A stretch of 64,000 bases of DNA. Source: Sphingobium sp. EP60837. GTDB taxonomy: Bacteria; Pseudomonadota; Alphaproteobacteria; Sphingomonadales; Sphingomonadaceae. The translations under genes were made by a program, and so were the position numbers. This document shows, in pieces, positions 61,114-64,000 of the stretch. Under the pieces are notes generated by a model. That model was given only the letters and a program-made list of their open reading frames with translations, ran no database searches and was not told the DNA's origin. The DNA lies in contig NZ_CP015987.1 of the NCBI RefSeq assembly GCF_001658005.1, positions 434,001-498,000 on the forward strand, written 5' to 3'. Each line of letters opens with the position of its first letter. Position 1 is the stretch's first letter.

Positions 61114-61566
61114 TCAAAGTTTAAATTGAGTAATCCATTCGCAGATGAGCGCGGGCTTATCCTCGCCCTCGATCTCCACCGTCGCCTCCGTAGTCAGCTG
61201 GATCTGCCCCGGTCGCTTTTCGACGATTTCCAAAGGCTTGAACCGCCCCCGCACGCGCTTGCCCGACCGCACAGGGGACAGGAACCGCAGCTTGTTGCTG
61301 CCATAATTGATCTCGGTCGCGCCCTCGGGAATGATGTCCCCTCGCGCATCGGCGCAAAGACAGGACAAGAGCGACAGCGTCAAAAAGCCGTGGGCAATCG
61401 TCCCGCCAAAGGGTGATTGCTTGGCAGCTTCAGGATCAACATGAATATATTGGTGATCCTTGGTCGCATCGGCGAACTGATCGATCATCTCCTGACTGAC
61501 CAAGAGCCAGTCCGACACATCTTCCTTGTCAGCTTTGGATTGGAGATAATCGAAAAACTGGCTCAT
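61114..61566 (-). CDS. MaoC-like dehydratase
   Basis: 150-residue single hot-dog enzyme. The hydratase motif region VSQEMIDQFADATKDHQYIH is followed by AKQSPFGGTIAHGFLTLSLL, with catalytic Asp and His positions present. Such proteins hydrate enoyl-CoA; this one resembles the NodN-like and (R)-specific enoyl-CoA hydratase group. It is 55 bases from the molybdopterin enzyme gene and may share its transcript, but no functional link is apparent. Confidence 0.87.
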   Translation of the reverse strand: MSQFFDYLQSKADKEDVSDWLLVSQEMIDQFADATKDHQYIHVDPEAAKQSPFGGTIAHGFLTLSLLSCLCADARGDIIPEGATEINYGSNKLRFLSPVRSGKRVRGRFKPLEIVEKRPGQIQLTTEATVEIEGEDKPALICEWITQFKL

Positions 61567-61646
61567 GATCGTGGCCCCCTCCGGTTCGAGTTAGTGGAAA
61601 GACTATGACCAACCGAGGGGGATTGCGACAGGAAAATAGGGAAGGC

Positions 61647-62780
61647 TTACCCTGGCGAGCCGCTCAAATATTTGCGGCGCAGCACGGCGATGTCCAATGC
61701 CGTCAAGCCCAACCCGTCCCGCGCATAGGCTTCCATCGAGCCATAAGTGCGATCGACTTCATCAAAGGCGCTCTGCAGATATTCAGGCCGGACCGTCAGC
61801 ACCGGCTCCAGAAAGGCTGGGTTGATCGCCGCGCCCGACGCCGCCAGCGCCTTCATCGTCGCGTCATTCTTCGTCCGCAGATAAGCATTGCTCTGCAGAT
61901 AATCCGCCATCACCGTCTCGCGCGGCACGCCGAGCAGCGTCAGGATCACCGCCGTCGCCCAGCCCGTGCGATCCTTGCCCGCGGTGCAGTGATAGATGAT
62001 TGGCTCCTGCCCCCCATCGATCAGGCGGCGCAGCAGCGCGCTGTAGGCCGCGCGTGCGCTGCGCAGCGTGACGAAATCGCGATTGGCGCTGACCAGCATC
62101 TCCGCACCCTTGCCAGAGGCGATCGCCGCTTGCGCCTGGCGCATATCGCCGCCGAGCGTTCCGTTCGCATCGGCCGCCACATCCAGCACCAGCCCCCGTC
62201 CGCGCGGCGGAATGCGATCCGGCTCGCGATCCCGTTCTGACTGCGTGCGCAGATCAACCACCAGCGACGGCCCCAGCCCATCGATAGCGGCAAGATCCTT
62301 GTCGCTCAGCCGGTTGAGCTGATCGGACCGGAAGATAAGCCCTGGCTTCACCCAATGCCCATCAGCGGTCCGATAGCCGCCAACGTCCCTGAAATTGGGA
62401 GCGGTCGCCAGATGCAGCCCCTTATCCGCAACAGTCAGCGGCGCGCCGCGATCCGGCACCAGGGTGAAATACCAGCGCTGCGCTGCGTCCAGCCCCTTGA
62501 TGACCGCGCTGCCACCGGCGACGCCCTCTGCCGCAACAGCGCCGGTCACGTTTCCGGCCGGGTCCGTTCCCGCATAAACACGAACGCGGCTCGCAGCCGG
62601 GGCCTGCCAGGCGACACGATAGCTTCCGTCGGAACCCTTTTCGACAGAGGCGGCTGTGAACGGACTTTGCGCGACTTGCCCAACAGCAGCATGAGGCGCG
62701 CTCGCCAGCGGCCGCTCGCTCGTAGCCGCGCATCCGGCAAGCATTGCCGCAAGGATTGTCAGGACAAAGTCGCGCTTCAT
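61647..62780 (-). CDS. Exported tyrosine-protein phosphatase (Y_phosphatase3 type)
   Basis: 377 residues. A lipoprotein signal MKRDFVLTILAAMLAGC is clear. An N-terminal domain of about 100 residues (fibronectin-like, with YRVAWQAPAASRVRVYAG) precedes the phosphatase domain. The active site HCTAGKDRTGWA lies near residue 265, and the substrate-loop region NFRDVGGYRTADG near residue 130. Relatives dephosphorylate phosphotyrosine or phosphoinositides. The start at 62780 follows GCGAGG. It follows the SDR gene with a 2-base gap (TGATCATG). Confidence 0.85.
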   Translation of the reverse strand: MKRDFVLTILAAMLAGCAATSERPLASAPHAAVGQVAQSPFTAASVEKGSDGSYRVAWQAPAASRVRVYAGTDPAGNVTGAVAAEGVAGGSAVIKGLDAAQRWYFTLVPDRGAPLTVADKGLHLATAPNFRDVGGYRTADGHWVKPGLIFRSDQLNRLSDKDLAAIDGLGPSLVVDLRTQSERDREPDRIPPRGRGLVLDVAADANGTLGGDMRQAQAAIASGKGAEMLVSANRDFVTLRSARAAYSALLRRLIDGGQEPIIYHCTAGKDRTGWATAVILTLLGVPRETVMADYLQSNAYLRTKNDATMKALAASGAAINPAFLEPVLTVRPEYLQSAFDEVDRTYGSMEAYARDGLGLTALDIAVLRRKYLSGSPG

Positions 62781-62782
62781 GA

Positions 62783-63559
62783 TCAACCTCGCTGGGATGA
62801 GATATTGCCGCCATCCACCACAATTTCGCTGGCGGTGATATAGCTTGCTTCCTCGGAAAGCAGGAAGCGCACCACCCGCCCTATTTCCATGGGATCCCCG
62901 ATCCTTTCAAGAAGGATACGCTTTTCGAAGAAACCATCGGGCAGCGCCTCGATCGCCGGACGCATCATTGGCGTCAATATCTGCCCCGGCGACACCGAGT
63001 TGATGCGAATGCCATCGCGCGCCAGCCGATCCGCGAAGGAGCGCACCAGCGACAGCATGCCGCCCTTCGCCGCCGAGTAGATCGGGTTCATCGCATTGCC
63101 CAGCGTCGCGTTGATAGAAGCAATCGCGACGATCGCCGAACCCGGCTGCGCCGCAAGGTCAGCATGGATCGCCTGGGTCACAAAGGCGAAGGACCGCAGA
63201 TGCACCGCCATCCCCGCGTCCCAGCTTTCGACCGTTAGTCCGTCGATCGAGGCTGTATCGACCGTCCCGGCCGCATGCACCAGCCCGCCCAAAGCACCTA
63301 TGCCACCCCGGCTCGCGTCCAAGGCCGGACCGATGGCGGCAGGATCGCGCAGGTCCACCCGCACCCCGACTGCCTTGACCCCATATTCCGCAGCAATCCG
63401 CTTCGCCGCAGCCTCCGCCGCCTCGCCGTTAATGTCCCACAGCGCGACCGCACGGCCGACCACCGCCAGCGCCTCGGCGCAAGCAAGCCCAATGCCCGAC
63501 GCGCCGCCGGTAACAACAACAGCGGTTCCGGGACTTCCCAAAGCAGGTGAAATAGTCAT
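62783..63559 (-). CDS. Short-chain dehydrogenase/reductase
   Basis: 258-residue classical SDR. The cofactor site is TGGASGIGLACAEAL, and the catalytic Ser is in AIASINATLG with Tyr and Lys in YSAAKGGML. The C-terminal ITASEIVVDGGN is family-typical. The Asp in LWDING after the second strand favours NAD over NADP. The ATG at 63559 has AGAGGAT upstream; a TTG at 63577 is unlikely. The substrate is unknown. It forms a unit with the phosphatase and, 22 bases upstream, the metallophosphoesterase gene. Confidence 0.88.
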   Translation of the reverse strand: MTISPALGSPGTAVVVTGGASGIGLACAEALAVVGRAVALWDINGEAAEAAAKRIAAEYGVKAVGVRVDLRDPAAIGPALDASRGGIGALGGLVHAAGTVDTASIDGLTVESWDAGMAVHLRSFAFVTQAIHADLAAQPGSAIVAIASINATLGNAMNPIYSAAKGGMLSLVRSFADRLARDGIRINSVSPGQILTPMMRPAIEALPDGFFEKRILLERIGDPMEIGRVVRFLLSEEASYITASEIVVDGGNISSQRG

Positions 63560-63581
63560 CGCAAATATCCTCTTCAAAAAT

Positions 63582-64000
63582 TCAGGGCCGGGAAGCTAAA
63601 CTCGCAGGCCCTTCCTTGGGGAAAAAGCCGTCCAGCCGGACGTTGGTGATGCTGGGTGCGCCCTTGGCGACGGACACCCACATGACATGGTCGAGCACGG
63701 CTGGGTCGCTCGCCGGCCCGCCCGGCATGCCGCCGGTCACGCCTAGTTGCACATAGTCATGGCCGGCCCGCAACTGATGGTCGTATTTATGGAAATGCCC
63801 CGCTAGCACGGTGTAGTCGCGGCCCTTCAGCATCCCCTCAATCTCGCGGAAGGCGGGCGAGTCCACCTTCCACGCAGGCCGGTGCATCAACAGGAAAGTC
63901 CAGCGCACATCGCGGTTGCGCGCGAGCGCCGCCCGCACCAGCGCCACCTGTGCCGGGCTGAAGGCGACATTTTCCGACGCCTTCAGCTTGCCCGCCAACT
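63582..64000 (-). CDS. Metallophosphoesterase, C-terminal part
   Basis: The frame is open through the right edge, so only about 139 C-terminal residues are visible. FLLMHRPAWKVDS and VLAGHFHKYDHQLR match the C-terminal metal-binding His motifs (the GHxH-type site) of calcineurin-like phosphoesterases. The N-terminal Asp/His metal site lies outside the window. It precedes the SDR gene on the same strand. Confidence 0.8.
   Translation of the reverse strand, partial: LAGKLKASENVAFSPAQVALVRAALARNRDVRWTFLLMHRPAWKVDSPAFREIEGMLKGRDYTVLAGHFHKYDHQLRAGHDYVQLGVTGGMPGGPASDPAVLDHVMWVSVAKGAPSITNVRLDGFFPKEGPASLASRP

Noticed and set aside
1..64000. tRNA, rRNA, CRISPR array, insertion sequence or prophage
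   Set aside because: No cloverleaf-like sequence, rRNA core, spaced direct repeats, transposase or phage motif was found on either strand by reading. A covariance-model scan would be more sensitive for tRNAs and small RNAs.

Overview
The window looks like chromosomal DNA of a sphingomonad (order Sphingomonadales, Alphaproteobacteria). It is GC-rich with very little intergenic space and many ATGA or TGATG stop/start overlaps. It carries large TonB-dependent receptors, a GH106-type rhamnosidase, the lptB-rpoN pair, DUF1489 and short dispersed palindromes of the kinds found between sphingomonad genes. No rRNA, tRNA, CRISPR array, transposase or prophage gene was seen. Genus-level placement is inference.

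Layout. 1-4017: end of a valine catabolic operon (partial mmsA, acyl-CoA dehydrogenase, 3-hydroxyisobutyryl-CoA hydrolase, mmsB). 4278-19028: a LysR regulator followed by a co-directional catabolic locus: amidohydrolase, FAD aromatic hydroxylase, HbpS/GlcG-like protein, extradiol-type VOC protein, FAH-family hydrolase, TonB receptor, two alpha/beta hydrolases, a GH1 beta-glucosidase and a GH106 alpha-L-rhamnosidase. The best reading is uptake, deglycosylation and ring cleavage of a plant phenolic rhamnoglucoside such as a flavonoid. 19237-24748: methyltransferase, dicarboxylate symporter, two overlapping Lrp/AsnC regulators, a decayed TIM-barrel gene and a lone class III CoA-transferase.

24904-31232 (minus strand) is the most unusual block. 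A fused FO synthase (fbiC) is translationally coupled to three genes that match the mesaconyl-C1-CoA to pyruvate plus acetyl-CoA branch of the 3-hydroxypropionate bicycle (mct, meh and a CitE-type lyase), followed by a LuxR-type regulator. 31478-42811 is mostly housekeeping: lptB, rpoN, DUF1489, mgtE, a cyclophilin, two coupled lipoproteins, ppc, a HerA-like ATPase and a low-molecular-weight phosphatase. 42965-45303 is a chrB-chrA chromate resistance pair with a palindrome over the chrB start. 45433-48843 holds malate synthase G, a divergent LysR gene and a small ORF.

49136-51570 is a cobalamin riboswitch controlling a TonB-dependent receptor. A small hypothetical gene with a strong terminator, a thiolase and a CtaG-type assembly factor follow. 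54182-61058 (minus strand) is one long operon. It runs from an FdhF/YdeP-type molybdopterin oxidoreductase through a lipoprotein cytochrome c, a caa3-type subunit II, subunit I and subunit III to a small membrane protein and a second cytochrome c. Subunit I keeps all metal ligands but lacks the usual D-channel Asp and K-channel Lys. The right edge has a MaoC dehydratase, a secreted tyrosine phosphatase, an SDR and a metallophosphoesterase cut by the window end.

The carbon pathways could interlock. Valine breakdown gives propionyl-CoA, mesaconyl-CoA chemistry can assimilate propionyl-CoA plus glyoxylate, and malate synthase G also uses glyoxylate. This link is inference only. Start codons were chosen by Shine-Dalgarno spacing and overlap with the preceding stop, and several differ from the longest open frame.
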